Source of the DNA: Polynucleobacter sp. UK-Gri1-W3
GTDB taxonomy: Bacteria; Pseudomonadota; Gammaproteobacteria; Burkholderiales; Burkholderiaceae
DNA length: 64,000 nucleotides
Direction: 5' to 3'
NCBI RefSeq assembly: GCF_018881595.1
Contig: NZ_JACVQA010000006.1
Location: 294,261 to 358,260 of the forward strand
Every line of letters starts with the position of its first letter. Positions within the stretch are counted from its first letter, which is position 1. Below the pieces are notes generated by a model. It worked only from the letters and a program-made list of their open reading frames with translations. It did not search any database and had not been told where the DNA came from. Both the position numbers and the translations under genes were made by a program. Of this stretch, positions 51,066-62,279 are shown in pieces.

Positions 51066-52016
51066 TTAACTTCGCCATGCATGAGTGGCTGCCAATAGCC
51101 ACTCTGCAATAGTGACATTCTCGCCATCAGGCAAATGCTTCAACCCTAAATGTTTTGCCGCTTTGCGCAACTCAATCAGCGAGTGCTTGTCATCTTGTGT
51201 ATTGATTTGATTTGCTAACGTTTGTTTACTGAGTTTTTCACCATGCTCATCGAGCACAAGAGGTAAATGTAGATACTTGGGCCTCTCATATCCCAATAGC
51301 TCTTGAAGATAAATTTGTCTTGCGGTATTACTCAATAGGTCTTGGCCGCGCACAATATGTGTAATGTTCTGCTCGGCATCATCGACTGCAACGGCAAGCT
51401 GATAAGTAAATAAACCGTCGCTTCGGCGTAGTACAAAATCCCCCACTTCGGTATTGAGATTCTGGCTTTGCGGCACCAATGCCAAGTCCTCAAATTCAAT
51501 AAGGCAGTTTTGGGGAAGGGCGATACGCCAAGCCTTTTGTAATGACTTTACAGTTTCTACCCCATTGCTCATTAAGGAGGCAGGACGGCAAGTGCCGGGA
51601 TAGACCATCTCATGGTTGCGGGACGTTTCAATCCCTTGGCTTGCAAGGGTATTGGCAATCATTTGCCGGGAACAGGAGCAGGAATATAGGCATTTGAGCT
51701 CATTTAAGCGCTCTAAAGCGCTTTGGTAAGCCTTGTGGCGCGCTGATTGATGGATGACCTCCTCGTCCCAAGAAAGGCCGCAGGCGAGCAATTGAGACTT
51801 AATCTGCCCAGTTGCCTCGGGTATACATCGGGGAGTATCCAAATCCTCGATTCTGAGTAGCCATTTACCCCCATTTTTACGGGCATCCAACCAGCTTCCA
51901 AGGGCAGCAACCAGGGATCCGGCATGGAGCGGACCAGTGGGCGAGGGGGCAAAGCGCCCACGATAGCCGCTGGCTGGGGATGAAGGGTTTTTAAGTTTGG
52001 ACACAGCTAAAATCAT
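51066..52016 (-). CDS. gluQ: Glutamyl-Q tRNA(Asp) synthetase
   Basis: 316 residues, the truncated glutamyl-tRNA synthetase that attaches glutamate to queuosine in tRNA-Asp. The ATP motif is APSPTGPLHAGSL; the zinc-binding cysteine region is CLYSCSCSRQ; the second ATP motif is EKLSKQ. It lacks an anticodon-binding domain. Divergent from dnaE with only three bases between the start codons. Confidence 0.95.
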   Translation of the reverse strand: MILAVSKLKNPSSPASGYRGRFAPSPTGPLHAGSLVAALGSWLDARKNGGKWLLRIEDLDTPRCIPEATGQIKSQLLACGLSWDEEVIHQSARHKAYQSALERLNELKCLYSCSCSRQMIANTLASQGIETSRNHEMVYPGTCRPASLMSNGVETVKSLQKAWRIALPQNCLIEFEDLALVPQSQNLNTEVGDFVLRRSDGLFTYQLAVAVDDAEQNITHIVRGQDLLSNTARQIYLQELLGYERPKYLHLPLVLDEHGEKLSKQTLANQINTQDDKHSLIELRKAAKHLGLKHLPDGENVTIAEWLLAATHAWRS

Positions 52017-52019
52017 CTC

Positions 52020-55000
52020 ATGGCTTCACCCCGTTTTGTTCATCTTCGCGTCCATTCCGAGTTTTCGATTACGGATGGAGTCGTGCGCATTGATGATGCG
52101 GTAGCTGCCGCCGTCAAAGATGAGATGGGCGCGTTGGCCATCACAGATTTAAGTAATTTATTTGGTTTAGTACGGTTTTATACCGCCGCCCGATCTGGCG
52201 GGATCAAGCCGATTGCTGGGGCAGATGTTTGGATTAGCAACTCTCAAGACCCAGATCAGCCTTATCGATTATTGCTCTTGGTACAAAATCATTCCGGTTA
52301 TCTCAATTTATGCGAGCTGCTAAGTAGGGCATCCCTAGACAATCAATCTCGTGGTCGCGCTGAAGTAAATTCCGCCTGGTTTAGTGAGCCCGCTGCCAAA
52401 GCAGAAGATAAGGCTGCTAAACGCACTCTGTCTTATGGATTAATTGCCCTTTCTGGCGCGCGCATGGGCGAAGTAGGTACAGCGCTATTGGGTGGGCAAG
52501 AAGATCAGGCCAAGATCATTGCCAGACGCTACGAAAAACTCTTTCCGAAGTCCTTCTATATCGAGGTTCAACGAGGCGGCAACCCTCAAGATGAAAAACA
52601 ACTTCAACTTGCTTGCCATCTTGCTAGCGAGTTAGATCTGCCAGTGGTTGCAACACACCCAGTACAGTTCATGCAAAAAAGCGACTTTACTGCGCATGAG
52701 GCTCGTGTCTGCATTGCTGAAGGCGAGTTACTGGGCAATCCGCGCAGGGCTAAAAAGTTTAATGACGAGCAGTATTTCCTGACTCAAGCAGAAATGGAAA
52801 CGCGTTTTGCTGATTTGCCTGCGGCATTGGCGAACTCGGTTGAAATTGCGAAGCGTTGCAACCTCTCGCTGGTTTTAGGTCAACCACGTTTACCGGATTT
52901 TCCAACGCCTCCTGGCATTACGCTCGATGATTATCTCTTGCAGCAATCGGAGATTGGTTTAAAGCGCCACATGGAGCGCAATTTCCCAGATGCAGAAGAG
53001 CGCGAAAAAGAAATGACACGCTATCACGAGCGCTTGGTCTTTGAGGTGAAGACAATTGCTCAAATGGGCTTCCCGGGATACTTCTTGATCGTAGCGGACT
53101 TCATTAACTGGGCTAAAAATAATGGCGTGCCTGTTGGTCCTGGTCGTGGATCTGGTGCGGGCTCTTTAGTCGCTTACTCACTTGGCATTACCGATTTAGA
53201 TCCGCTGCGTTACAACCTGCTCTTTGAGCGTTTCTTAAATCCAGAGCGGGTATCCATGCCCGACTTTGATATCGACTTCTGTCAGCATGGTCGCGACCGT
53301 GTGATTCAGTACGTTAAGGATAAGTACGGTAAAGATGCGGTGAGTCAGATTGCAACCTTCGGAACGATGGCTGCAAGAGCGGCGATTCGTGACGTAGGGC
53401 GCGTGCTAGAGCAGGGCTATAACTTCGTAGATGGTATTGCAAAGCTAGTGCCGAATAAGCCAGGTCAGTACATGACCATTGAAATGGCGAAGAAGGAAGA
53501 GAAGCAATTAGCTGAGCGCGAAAAGAATGAGGATGAAGTTCGTCAATTACTATCCTTGGCGCAGCAGTTAGAGGGCATGACTCGTAACGTCGGTATGCAT
53601 GCGGGTGGCGTATTGATTGCCCCTGGTCGCCTCACCGATTTTTGCCCTCTTTATACCCAGGAAAGTAAAGATCAAGATAGTAGCTCGGTCATTAGTCAGT
53701 TTGATAAAGATGATGTAGAAGCAATTGGTTTGGTGAAGTTCGACTTCTTGGGCTTGACTACCCTAACGATTTTGGCAGCAGCAGAGCGGTGGATTAAAGC
53801 ACTCCATGCAGATCGCAGAGATTGGAATATCGGCGAGATTGCGTTAGACGATGAAAAAGCCTTTGATGTTCTTAAGCGCGCTAACACAGTTGCGGTATTC
53901 CAGCTAGAAAGCCGCGGCATGCAAGGCATGCTCCGTGAAGCTAAGCCCGACCGCTTTGAGGACATTATTGCTTTGGTAGCTTTATACCGCCCGGGCCCAA
54001 TGGATTTGATCCCTGACTTTATTGAGCGTAAGCATGGTCGTCAAAAAGTAGAGTATCCAGATCCCCGTATTGAGCCCGTTCTAAGGGAGACCTACGGCAT
54101 CATGGTCTACCAAGAGCAGGTGATGCAAATGGCACAGATGATCGGTGGCTACTCATTGGGTGGCGCTGACATGTTGCGACGTGCGATGGGCAAGAAAAAG
54201 CCAGAAGAAATGGCCCAACATCGCAAGATCTTTAGTGATGGCGCAAAAGCAGGCGGTATTACAGAGGCAAAAGCAAACGAGATTTATGACTTGATGGAGC
54301 GTTTTGCGGGTTACGGATTTAATAAGTCCCACGCAGCTGCATACGCACTCTTAGCTTACCAAACTGCTTGGCTCAAAGCGTATTACCCCGCAGAATTTAT
54401 GGCGGCCAACTTATCACTCGCGATGGATGACACCGATAAGGTGAAGATTCTGTATGACGATTGCTTGGCTAACAATATTCGGGTGTTTTCACCAGATATC
54501 AACACTGGTGTTTATGAATTCACGCCATTGCGCGCGCCCGATGCTGCGCCAGATTCCCCAATTAGTCATATTCGTTATGGTTTAGGTGCGGTACGTGGTA
54601 CTGGCGAGGCTGCGATTGAATCCATCGTGAAGGCACGTGAAACTGGCGGCCCATTTAAAGATTTATTTGATTTCTGCGCACGTGTTGATCGTCGTCAGGT
54701 GAATCGTCGTGCTATTGAAGCTCTAATGCGTGCTGGTGCCTTTGATAGCTTGTATCGCGACTCTGTCCCTGCAGGTGGAAATCTGTATGACATCCGCTCA
54801 ACCTTGCTTGCCTCTCTAGCGAGAGCGATTGAGGCTGCTGAACAAGCCGAGGCATCAATACATCAAGTGAGCTTATTTGAGGTTGCAGGTGAAGAGGATC
54901 GCCATCTCCCAGAGTTAGTGCGTGAGCCTACCTGGTCTGAGAAAAAGCGCTTACAAGAAGAGAAGACCTCTTTAGGTCTTTGCTTAACGGGGCATATGTT

Positions 55001-55637
55001 CGATGCCTATCGTGATGAGACCTCCCACTTCATTCGTCAACCCCTATCCAAGGTAGCAGAAGGTAAGGATCAACTCATTGCGGGGATCATCACTTCTGCA
55101 CGAATGCTCACTGGTCAACGTGGTCGCATGATGATTGCAACTATCGATGATGGTTCTGCAGCGCTTGAAGTGACCTTGTATAGCGAAGTCTACGAACCCA
55201 ATCGTTCTTGGTTAAAAGAAGATGAGCTGTTGGTTGCCAAGGTAAATGTGATGCCCGATAAGTTCTCTGGCGGAATGCGGATTGTCTCTGAGGCAGTAAT
55301 GGACATTACTGGCGCACGTATGCGCTTTGCTCGCAATGTCCATGTTTGTATTGATAACGCGATCGATATCAAAATGCTCCGTAGCCAAATTAACCCCTAC
55401 CTCATGGCCAATCGTGTGCGAGATCCAAAGTTGGGTGCATCTGCCTCGGCTGGGCCCGGGTCGAATGAGGGCATGAAGGGCTTAATGCTCACTGCTGCCG
55501 TCACTACCAGTGGTGGCGCTTGTTTAATGCAGTTCCCGGAAGAGTTACGCATTTACCCAGATGATGCATGCTTGCATGGACTCAATCAAATCCTAGCTTC
55601 TAAGCAAAAAGACCCTGTACAGATTCGGTACCTCTAG
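52020..55637 (+). CDS. dnaE: DNA polymerase III alpha subunit
   Basis: 1205 residues, full length. PHP domain (FVHLRVHSEFSITDGVVRID), catalytic aspartates in PDFDIDF, the HhH and OB domains near the C terminus (ITSARMLTGQRGRMMIATID). Main replicative polymerase. Starts with ATG three bases from gluQ on the other strand. Confidence 0.97.
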   Translation: MASPRFVHLRVHSEFSITDGVVRIDDAVAAAVKDEMGALAITDLSNLFGLVRFYTAARSGGIKPIAGADVWISNSQDPDQPYRLLLLVQNHSGYLNLCELLSRASLDNQSRGRAEVNSAWFSEPAAKAEDKAAKRTLSYGLIALSGARMGEVGTALLGGQEDQAKIIARRYEKLFPKSFYIEVQRGGNPQDEKQLQLACHLASELDLPVVATHPVQFMQKSDFTAHEARVCIAEGELLGNPRRAKKFNDEQYFLTQAEMETRFADLPAALANSVEIAKRCNLSLVLGQPRLPDFPTPPGITLDDYLLQQSEIGLKRHMERNFPDAEEREKEMTRYHERLVFEVKTIAQMGFPGYFLIVADFINWAKNNGVPVGPGRGSGAGSLVAYSLGITDLDPLRYNLLFERFLNPERVSMPDFDIDFCQHGRDRVIQYVKDKYGKDAVSQIATFGTMAARAAIRDVGRVLEQGYNFVDGIAKLVPNKPGQYMTIEMAKKEEKQLAEREKNEDEVRQLLSLAQQLEGMTRNVGMHAGGVLIAPGRLTDFCPLYTQESKDQDSSSVISQFDKDDVEAIGLVKFDFLGLTTLTILAAAERWIKALHADRRDWNIGEIALDDEKAFDVLKRANTVAVFQLESRGMQGMLREAKPDRFEDIIALVALYRPGPMDLIPDFIERKHGRQKVEYPDPRIEPVLRETYGIMVYQEQVMQMAQMIGGYSLGGADMLRRAMGKKKPEEMAQHRKIFSDGAKAGGITEAKANEIYDLMERFAGYGFNKSHAAAYALLAYQTAWLKAYYPAEFMAANLSLAMDDTDKVKILYDDCLANNIRVFSPDINTGVYEFTPLRAPDAAPDSPISHIRYGLGAVRGTGEAAIESIVKARETGGPFKDLFDFCARVDRRQVNRRAIEALMRAGAFDSLYRDSVPAGGNLYDIRSTLLASLARAIEAAEQAEASIHQVSLFEVAGEEDRHLPELVREPTWSEKKRLQEEKTSLGLCLTGHMFDAYRDETSHFIRQPLSKVAEGKDQLIAGIITSARMLTGQRGRMMIATIDDGSAALEVTLYSEVYEPNRSWLKEDELLVAKVNVMPDKFSGGMRIVSEAVMDITGARMRFARNVHVCIDNAIDIKMLRSQINPYLMANRVRDPKLGASASAGPGSNEGMKGLMLTAAVTTSGGACLMQFPEELRIYPDDACLHGLNQILASKQKDPVQIRYL

Positions 55638-55664
55638 TCACGTCATTCAGTATTGACTGTTAAT

Positions 55665-56822
55665 CTAGTTCGACAATACTTTCCCAATAGCCTCAATCAC
55701 TTGTCCAGGCTCTAGTAAATCTAAACATTCGCTGTAACTATCCGCTTTGTCTAGACATCCAGCCTTACGACAAGGGACGCATTCACCAGGACCCTGAAGA
55801 ATGGTGACTTTGCCAACTGTTTGGGCGCGGGCGCGTAATTGATAAGGCTGTTCGCCAATAAACCCATTGGGCCAAGGGCCGAAGTTGGTTGGTGGGGTGG
55901 CGCCAAATAAGGTAATCGTTGGGGTATTGCACGCCGCGGCTAAATGGGTAATCGAGGTATCGACGCCGATATATAAAATAGCATTCCGAATCAGTGTGCC
56001 TGCTTGAGGAATCGATAATTTGCCCGCAGCATTGATCACTTGTTTTTTGCTTTCATCATCCAGCAAAGAAATGATGTCGTGATTGAGTTGTACATCTTGC
56101 TTTGCAGGTGAGGCACTTAATACCACCTGAAAACCTTGTTTTATCAGCCAAGTAATGAGTGCTTGCCAATAAGCAAGTGGCCAACGTTTGTAGGCAGTGA
56201 GCGGTCCTGGGTGCACAACGACATAAGGTTGCTTGAGTTCGTTAACAATAGCGGGTGTTAAGGGCTCTCCAGCAGGCGAAGTAACCGAAATCGGCTTGGT
56301 AAAAAGTTCAGAGCGATTTTGAAAGAAGGGCTCTAGTAGGCGCAGTTTTTCAGTAATGACATGCTGATTAAAGTAGTCAACATCCACTGTATGCATGCAG
56401 ATGAATTTCTTCCAAGCGTTTTGCTTTTTGCTCTTGCTGCGTTTGTGTTGATCTTGTGCATCTTTACCCTGGGGATGACCGCCAAGCACGCCAACCCTTC
56501 TGAACGCAGCAACCAAGCCATAGAAGTAAGCACGATCACTGGGTTGCGTCACTACTGCCAAGTCATAACGCTGAAAAAGACGATTAAATAGGGTTAGGTA
56601 TTCGCCAAAGCCAGGTCGATCAGAGGTTTCAATTACTTCAGCAATGTCGGGATTGCCATGGAGCATCTCCAGCTTGCCGCGGTAACCTAAGAAATGAAAT
56701 TCTGCATCCGGCCAGAGCTCTCTAGCCTTGCTAATTAAGGGTGTCGTTACTAATACGTCGCCAATTTGCCTGGTGGCAATGAATAGGACTTTTTTAGGTT
56801 TGAGTTTGGAGTAAGAAGTCAT
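55665..56822 (-). CDS. Glycosyltransferase family 9 (heptosyltransferase-like)
   Basis: 385 residues, two Rossmann-like domains. KVLFIATRQIGDVLVTTPLI at the N terminus and GVDTSITHLAAACNTPTITL near the C terminus are family-9 signatures, as in LPS heptosyltransferases. It probably adds a core sugar. First of three LPS-type transferase genes transcribed leftward, back to back with msbA. Confidence 0.85.
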   Translation of the reverse strand: MTSYSKLKPKKVLFIATRQIGDVLVTTPLISKARELWPDAEFHFLGYRGKLEMLHGNPDIAEVIETSDRPGFGEYLTLFNRLFQRYDLAVVTQPSDRAYFYGLVAAFRRVGVLGGHPQGKDAQDQHKRSKSKKQNAWKKFICMHTVDVDYFNQHVITEKLRLLEPFFQNRSELFTKPISVTSPAGEPLTPAIVNELKQPYVVVHPGPLTAYKRWPLAYWQALITWLIKQGFQVVLSASPAKQDVQLNHDIISLLDDESKKQVINAAGKLSIPQAGTLIRNAILYIGVDTSITHLAAACNTPTITLFGATPPTNFGPWPNGFIGEQPYQLRARAQTVGKVTILQGPGECVPCRKAGCLDKADSYSECLDLLEPGQVIEAIGKVLSN

Positions 56823-56836
56823 CGCTATCGGAATAC

Positions 56837-57616
56837 TTAAAGTGCTTTAGCTAGAATCTTTTCACGCACACGACGGGCATTCTCAGCGGCGTTGCTTTGA
56901 TCATGGATTTTATGAAAGAGATGAAGTACTTCGGTCGACCAAGATCCAGATTTGCGGCGAATACCATGGTGTTGTAATCGGAAAACAAAATCAGCGTCTT
57001 CATGTCCCCAGCCCATCATGGTTTCATCAAATCCATGGATTGCATCTGCATCTGCCTTCCAGCAGGCTAGATTACATCCTTTAATACGACGCCAAACAAA
57101 TTTTTGGTAATCACGCCAAGAGCCATTACCCAACTTTATCTTGAGGGGCCAATATTTATTGATGCCAGTACTAAGGCGCTTACTTAATAGTCCTGCGCAA
57201 AATGTCTGAAAACTCCAATGGGGCCAGGTGAGTAGTTCTTGGGTCAGACTTTCATTAAGCAAGACTCTACTGCCGGTAACAAGGTATCCCTTTTGGGCTA
57301 ATTGACGATGCCGAGCTACAAAGTCTGGCTGAACGATGCAATCACCATCTAGGAAAACTAAATAGTCACCATGGGCAGCAGCTATTGCTTGATTCAAAAT
57401 CTTGGTTTTCCGAAAACCCTGATCTTCTTGCCAGAGATGTGTGATTGAGATCGGATGAGTGGCCTTGATTGCTTCAATAAGGTGCCGCGAACTCTCAGCA
57501 GAACCATCATCAGCAATAATAATTTCAAAGTTCTTATCGGTTTGAGTGGCCAGCGATTCCAGGCAAAGCTTGAGCGCTTGTGGCCAATTGTAGGTGGCCA
57601 ACAAAATCGAAATCAT
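56837..57616 (-). CDS. Family 2 glycosyltransferase with galactosyltransferase-like C domain
   Basis: 259 residues: ILLATYNWPQALKLCLESLA, ADDGSAESS, DGDCIVQPDF and the C-terminal GWGHEDADFVFRL typical of GT2 enzymes with the ED motif of the galactosyltransferase-C type. Probably adds a sugar to LPS core. Overlaps the upstream gene by four bases. Confidence 0.8.
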   Translation of the reverse strand: MISILLATYNWPQALKLCLESLATQTDKNFEIIIADDGSAESSRHLIEAIKATHPISITHLWQEDQGFRKTKILNQAIAAAHGDYLVFLDGDCIVQPDFVARHRQLAQKGYLVTGSRVLLNESLTQELLTWPHWSFQTFCAGLLSKRLSTGINKYWPLKIKLGNGSWRDYQKFVWRRIKGCNLACWKADADAIHGFDETMMGWGHEDADFVFRLQHHGIRRKSGSWSTEVLHLFHKIHDQSNAAENARRVREKILAKAL

Positions 57617-58374
57617 TTATTTGCTTCCTGGTTTAGATGCCAGAGCTTCATGTAGCGGTAGTAGGTGCCTTGACCATTGGACGCTGCTAAAGCAAATCCT
57701 TGGGCACCGTCCAAAAATCCGGCGCGAATAAGATAAGTACGAATAAAGGCCCAAACGCCATGTAAAACTGCCTTAGCAGGGCTGCTAGTTTTGCCTTTGG
57801 CGAACGCTTGCTCTGCTGATGCTGTGGAATATCGATCTAGCTTTTGCAGAACTTGTGAATAGTTCATAAAGCTGTAATGCAACATGGGGTTCTCTAGTCT
57901 TGCAACCTGACCATTCGGAATGAGACGCTCATGGACCAGATCATCCGAGAAGCGAGCAGTTCCTCTCTTAAAGAGGCGATCGACATAATCGGGACTCCAG
58001 CCAGAGTGGCGGATAAAGCGCCCGCAATACCAGGACAACCTGGGGATAGCAAAACAATTCACATGGGCGCTATGGTGAATCGCTGTCAGAATTTCGGATT
58101 TCAGGGCGGGGGTTAGTCTTTCATCGGCATCCAGGGATAGCACCCACTCGCTGGTAGCGAGGTCTAAAGCGCGATTCTTTTGGGGGCCAAAACCAGGCCA
58201 ATCCGCAGGCTGAGAAATGCTTGCCCCATGCTTTTTGGCTATTTCTAGGGTGCGGTCAGAGCTATTGGTATCAACCACCACGATCTGCTGGGCGATCCCT
58301 TCCAGGGAGGTCAGACAATCGTCCAAATTGGCCTCTTCATTGCGGGTGATGAGTATGACTGATAAGGTGGGCAT
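57613..58374 (-). CDS. Family 2 glycosyltransferase, WaaE/KdtX-like
   Basis: 253 residues: [50 protein letters not shown] and [18 protein letters not shown]. The pattern fits beta-1,4-glucosyltransferases of the LPS inner core (WaaE). Start ATG at 58374, ten bases from msbA on the opposite strand. Confidence 0.85.
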   Translation of the reverse strand: MPTLSVILITRNEEANLDDCLTSLEGIAQQIVVVDTNSSDRTLEIAKKHGASISQPADWPGFGPQKNRALDLATSEWVLSLDADERLTPALKSEILTAIHHSAHVNCFAIPRLSWYCGRFIRHSGWSPDYVDRLFKRGTARFSDDLVHERLIPNGQVARLENPMLHYSFMNYSQVLQKLDRYSTASAEQAFAKGKTSSPAKAVLHGVWAFIRTYLIRAGFLDGAQGFALAASNGQGTYYRYMKLWHLNQEANK

Positions 58375-58384
58375 AATTCATTAT

Positions 58385-60148
58385 ATGAATGCTCAAGACC
58401 GTACTGCCCTAAATCGCTTAATTACCTACCTCAAGCCCCATTATGGCTTGATTATTGGGTCGCTTTTGGCCATGGCTCTAGTGGCTGGAGCCGAAACCTC
58501 CATTCCGGCCCTTATGAAGCCTTTGCTGGACCGCGGCTTTACTGGTCAGCTCAATAGCAAGCTCTGGCAAGTCCCTGTTTTTTTGGTTGGCTTGGCCTTA
58601 GTTCGTAGTTTGGCTCAATTTTTATCCAATTATCTATTAACTCGCGTAATTAATGCGGTGTTATTGAAATTGCGCGAGCAAATGTTTCAAACACTTTTGC
58701 ACGCAAAGACCACTTTTTTTCAACAGAACTCTGCATCAAATCTCATTAATGCAGTTGTCTTTGAGGTGAATAATGTTCTTTCCATTATGGGTGGAATGTT
58801 AATTAGCTTGGTGCGTGACTCACTCACTGTAATTGGTTTGATGGGCTATCTTATCTACCTAAACTGGCAATTGACATTGGTCGTTCTGTTTATTTTCCCC
58901 GTGATTGCATTCATCATGAGCAAAATTAACCGCCGCTTAAGATCGTTAAATAGAGAGCAGCAAACACTCACTAGTGAGCTTGCCTATATTGTGGAAGAGG
59001 CGTCTGCGGGATATAAGATAGTGAAAGTTCATGGTGCTGAAGAGTACGAAATGAACCGCTTTAAGCAAAAAGCTGAACGTGCACGTCAGTTTGCCTTGAA
59101 GTCTGCTGTGGCTGGTGGGCTAAATCAGCCAATTACTCAGTTGATTGCCTCTATGGCTTTATCCGTAGTGCTGGTAATCGCGTTGATGCAGTCTGCCACC
59201 GAAGGCACGACTGTTGGTGGTTTTGCGGCATTTATTACCGCCATGATGTTGGTGATTTCACCGCTTAAGCACTTGGCCGATATTAATCAGCCGTTACAAC
59301 GTGGCCTTACTGCTGCAGAAATGATTTTTGGATTAATGGATCAGCCTTTTGAAGAGGATGAAGAGCATAAGCAGAACATGAAATCGCTCAACAAGGCAAA
59401 AGGTGCTATTCGTTTTGATGATGTTGGGTTCTCATATCAACAAGAGGCGGGGCGAAAAGATGCTTTGCGCAATATCAATCTCAACATTAAACCGGGTGAA
59501 GTTGTAGCCTTTGTTGGCCCTTCGGGTGGTGGTAAATCTACGCTCGTTAATTTATTGCCGCGCTTCTATGAGCCTACCAGTGGCCACATTTTCTTAGATG
59601 ACATTCCTCTCGAAGATATTGTGTTGGCTGATGTGCGACGTCAGATTGCTTTTGTGAGTCAGGACGTCATTCTCTTTAACGATACGATTGCTGCTAACGT
59701 CGCCTATGGTGCCAGCGATCAAGGCGGTATTGATCGCGGACGTGTCATGGAGGCCTTAGAGGCTGCTAATTTGAGCGCGCTAATTAAAGAGTTACCTGAA
59801 GGTATTGATTCGATGGTGGGTGATAACGGTAATCGCTTATCCGGTGGACAACGCCAGCGTATGGCTATTGCCCGCGCAATCTATAAAAATGCACCAATTT
59901 TGATTTTGGATGAAGCTACTTCAGCCTTGGATTCTGAATCCGAACGTCAGGTTCAGGAAGCGCTCGAGCGCTTAATGGTGAATAGGACTACTTTGGTGAT
60001 TGCTCACCGTTTATCAACAATTGAACATGCCGACCGAATTGTGGTGCTTGAGCATGGCAAGATTGTTGAAAATGGTTCCCACGAAGATTTAATTAAGCAA
60101 GATGGCCTATATGCGAATCTACACCGTATCCAATTCTCTAACGCTTAA
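58385..60148 (+). CDS. msbA: Lipid A export ABC transporter MsbA
   Basis: 587 residues, a half-transporter with six membrane helices (about 20-310) and an ATP-binding domain (about 340-585): Walker [10 protein letters not shown], signature [14 protein letters not shown], Walker B ILILDEAT. It flips lipid A-core across the inner membrane. Start at ATG 58385; the frame is open upstream only through the neighbouring gene. Neighbouring LPS-core genes support this role. Confidence 0.93.
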   Translation: MNAQDRTALNRLITYLKPHYGLIIGSLLAMALVAGAETSIPALMKPLLDRGFTGQLNSKLWQVPVFLVGLALVRSLAQFLSNYLLTRVINAVLLKLREQMFQTLLHAKTTFFQQNSASNLINAVVFEVNNVLSIMGGMLISLVRDSLTVIGLMGYLIYLNWQLTLVVLFIFPVIAFIMSKINRRLRSLNREQQTLTSELAYIVEEASAGYKIVKVHGAEEYEMNRFKQKAERARQFALKSAVAGGLNQPITQLIASMALSVVLVIALMQSATEGTTVGGFAAFITAMMLVISPLKHLADINQPLQRGLTAAEMIFGLMDQPFEEDEEHKQNMKSLNKAKGAIRFDDVGFSYQQEAGRKDALRNINLNIKPGEVVAFVGPSGGGKSTLVNLLPRFYEPTSGHIFLDDIPLEDIVLADVRRQIAFVSQDVILFNDTIAANVAYGASDQGGIDRGRVMEALEAANLSALIKELPEGIDSMVGDNGNRLSGGQRQRMAIARAIYKNAPILILDEATSALDSESERQVQEALERLMVNRTTLVIAHRLSTIEHADRIVVLEHGKIVENGSHEDLIKQDGLYANLHRIQFSNA

Positions 60149-60174
60149 TTTAGTACAACGAAAATCTAGAAGCT

Positions 60175-61638
60175 TTAACTGAGAACAATATCGTATTGTT
60201 CTTGACGGAAGCTACCCTCAGCTTGGAGGGTAATCGGCTTGCCAATGAAGTCACCCAGTTGTGCCAAGAATTGATTTTCTTCTTCCAAGAATAGATCAAT
60301 GACATCAGGTGCTGCCACAATTCTGAATTCTCGTGGATTAAACTGGCGGTGCTCTCGCACAATCTCTCGCAAAATCTCGTAACAAATTGTCTGCGCAGTT
60401 TTAATCTCACCCTTGCCAAGGCAAGTAGCGCAAGGCTCACAGGTGATGTGGGCTAATGACTCACGAGTGCGTTTGCGAGTCATTTCTACTAAACCCAAAG
60501 CAGAAAAGTCACTCACTGAGGTGCGTGCATGATCGCGCTCTAGGTTGCGTTTGAGTTCATGCAAAACTGATTCTTGATGGTCTTTGCCAACCATATCAAT
60601 AAAGTCGATGATGATGATGCCACCCAAATTGCGTAAGCGGAGTTGGCGGGCAATCGCTTGAGCTGCTTCCAAATTAGTTTTGAAGACGGTGTCATCAAGA
60701 TTGCGTGCGCCGACATAACTGCCAGTATTGACATCAATCGTTGTCATAGACTCCGTTTGATCAATCATGAGATAGCCGCCGGACTTTAGATCTACTCGAC
60801 GACCGAGAGCCTTATTGATCTCTGCATCCACATCAAACAAATCAAATAACGCGCGCTCGCCACGATGTAGGGTCAGCTTGCCCAGTAGATTGGGCATGTA
60901 AGCGGTGGTAAAAGCTTTGAGCTTCTCAAAATTTTCAGCAGAATCCACCCGAATTTGAGTGGTTTCTTCTCCAGCAACATCACGCAAGACTCGCTCAGCA
61001 AGACTGAGATCTTGATGGAGGAGGGTGGGGGCTGGATTATGTTTCATTGCCGCATGAATGTTTTCCCAGGTGGTCCGCAGGTAAAGCATGTCATGCTGAA
61101 GTTCGGTATCGGATGCATCTTGGGCGCTGGTGCGGACAATAATGCCGCCCTTTTCATCGTCAGCCATCAGGCTGGCAAGACGAGCCTTGATCGCCTCACG
61201 CTCTTCAGGTTGATCAATGCGCTGAGAAACGCCGATATATTTTTCAGTTGCAGCATCGCTGCCCGCAGGGGGTAAATAAACCAAGTTACGGCCAGCAATA
61301 CTCAATTGGGTTGTCAGGCGAGCCCCTTTAGTACCCAGTGGATCTTTTAATACTTGCACTAACAGTGTTTGCCCCTCAAACAATAGTTTTTCAATTTGTG
61401 CCTGAGGATTATTTTGGGTGATGTCTGCAACGTGCATAAAAGCAGTGCGCTCGAGACCAATTTCAATAAATGCTGATTGCATACCTGGCAATACGCGAGC
61501 AACTTTAGCCAAATAGATATTGCCGACGATACCTCGTTGCCGAGTACGCTCAATCTGCAATTCTTGAACCGCGCCTTGCTGAATTAAAGCAACTCTCGTT
61601 TCTTGCGGGGTGATATTGATCAGTATCTCTTCGTTCAT
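60175..61638 (-). CDS. rng: Ribonuclease G
   Basis: 487 residues: S1 domain (about 35-125), RNase-H-like and DNase-I-like catalytic parts with TTIDVNTGSYVG and FIDMVGKDHQ, and the zinc-link CEPCATCLGKG. Matures 16S rRNA 5' ends. Overlaps maf by four bases on the same strand. Confidence 0.95.
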   Translation of the reverse strand: MNEEILINITPQETRVALIQQGAVQELQIERTRQRGIVGNIYLAKVARVLPGMQSAFIEIGLERTAFMHVADITQNNPQAQIEKLLFEGQTLLVQVLKDPLGTKGARLTTQLSIAGRNLVYLPPAGSDAATEKYIGVSQRIDQPEEREAIKARLASLMADDEKGGIIVRTSAQDASDTELQHDMLYLRTTWENIHAAMKHNPAPTLLHQDLSLAERVLRDVAGEETTQIRVDSAENFEKLKAFTTAYMPNLLGKLTLHRGERALFDLFDVDAEINKALGRRVDLKSGGYLMIDQTESMTTIDVNTGSYVGARNLDDTVFKTNLEAAQAIARQLRLRNLGGIIIIDFIDMVGKDHQESVLHELKRNLERDHARTSVSDFSALGLVEMTRKRTRESLAHITCEPCATCLGKGEIKTAQTICYEILREIVREHRQFNPREFRIVAAPDVIDLFLEEENQFLAQLGDFIGKPITLQAEGSFRQEQYDIVLS

Positions 61639-62279
61639 ATGCTGCTGACTTGGGCGCGTTCTAGTAAAAGCCTGGTTTCATAAATAGGTAGACCCATGAT
61701 ACCGCTATAGCTTCCCTGAATTGAGGGAATAAAAGTGCCACCGAGTCCCTGGATGCCATAGGCCCCGGCCTTACCAAAAGGCTCGCCGCTGGCGATATAG
61801 GCATTTATCTGCTCTATAGATAAATCGGCAAACTGAACTTCAGAAACCTGTACTAGCTGTATTGGTTTTTCATCGGGATTTATGGTCACAGCTACCGAGC
61901 TGAGCACTTCATGTACTTTGCCGCTGAGCATACTCAAAATACGCATAGCATCTGCTGCATCAGCCGGCTTGCCCAGAATTTCTCCATCAGGATTATTGGG
62001 TAGGCTCACAGTGGTATCGGCGCAGAGAATCGGGGCCCAAGGCAATCCACTTTTTTTCCATCTCGAAAGTGCTGCAGCACTTTTTGCCAAAGTAACACGC
62101 TCTACATAGGCGCGAGCCTTTTCATTGGCCAAGGGAGTTTCGATACTTTCACTGTCTTCATCGGGGGTGGGTAACAGCATTTCAAAGCGAATGCCAATTT
62201 GCTTTAAGAGATCTTGTCGACGAGGACTCTGCGAAGCAAGGTATATAAAAGAATGCACGGGGTTTATTAACTTACTCAC
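61635..62279 (-). CDS. maf: Maf-family nucleotide pyrophosphatase
   Basis: 214 residues from a GTG at 62279 that overlaps the rlmH stop region. Signature [17 protein letters not shown], later [10 protein letters not shown] and the end [12 protein letters not shown]. It hydrolyses non-canonical nucleoside triphosphates. A second GTG 24 bases downstream is possible. Between rng and rlmH, the standard betaproteobacterial order. Confidence 0.9.
   Translation of the reverse strand: MSKLINPVHSFIYLASQSPRRQDLLKQIGIRFEMLLPTPDEDSESIETPLANEKARAYVERVTLAKSAAALSRWKKSGLPWAPILCADTTVSLPNNPDGEILGKPADAADAMRILSMLSGKVHEVLSSVAVTINPDEKPIQLVQVSEVQFADLSIEQINAYIASGEPFGKAGAYGIQGLGGTFIPSIQGSYSGIMGLPIYETRLLLERAQVSSI

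Noticed and set aside
58217..58384. 56-residue N-terminal extension of MsbA
   Set aside because: It overlaps the oppositely oriented glycosyltransferase gene, and MsbA normally begins at the chosen ATG.
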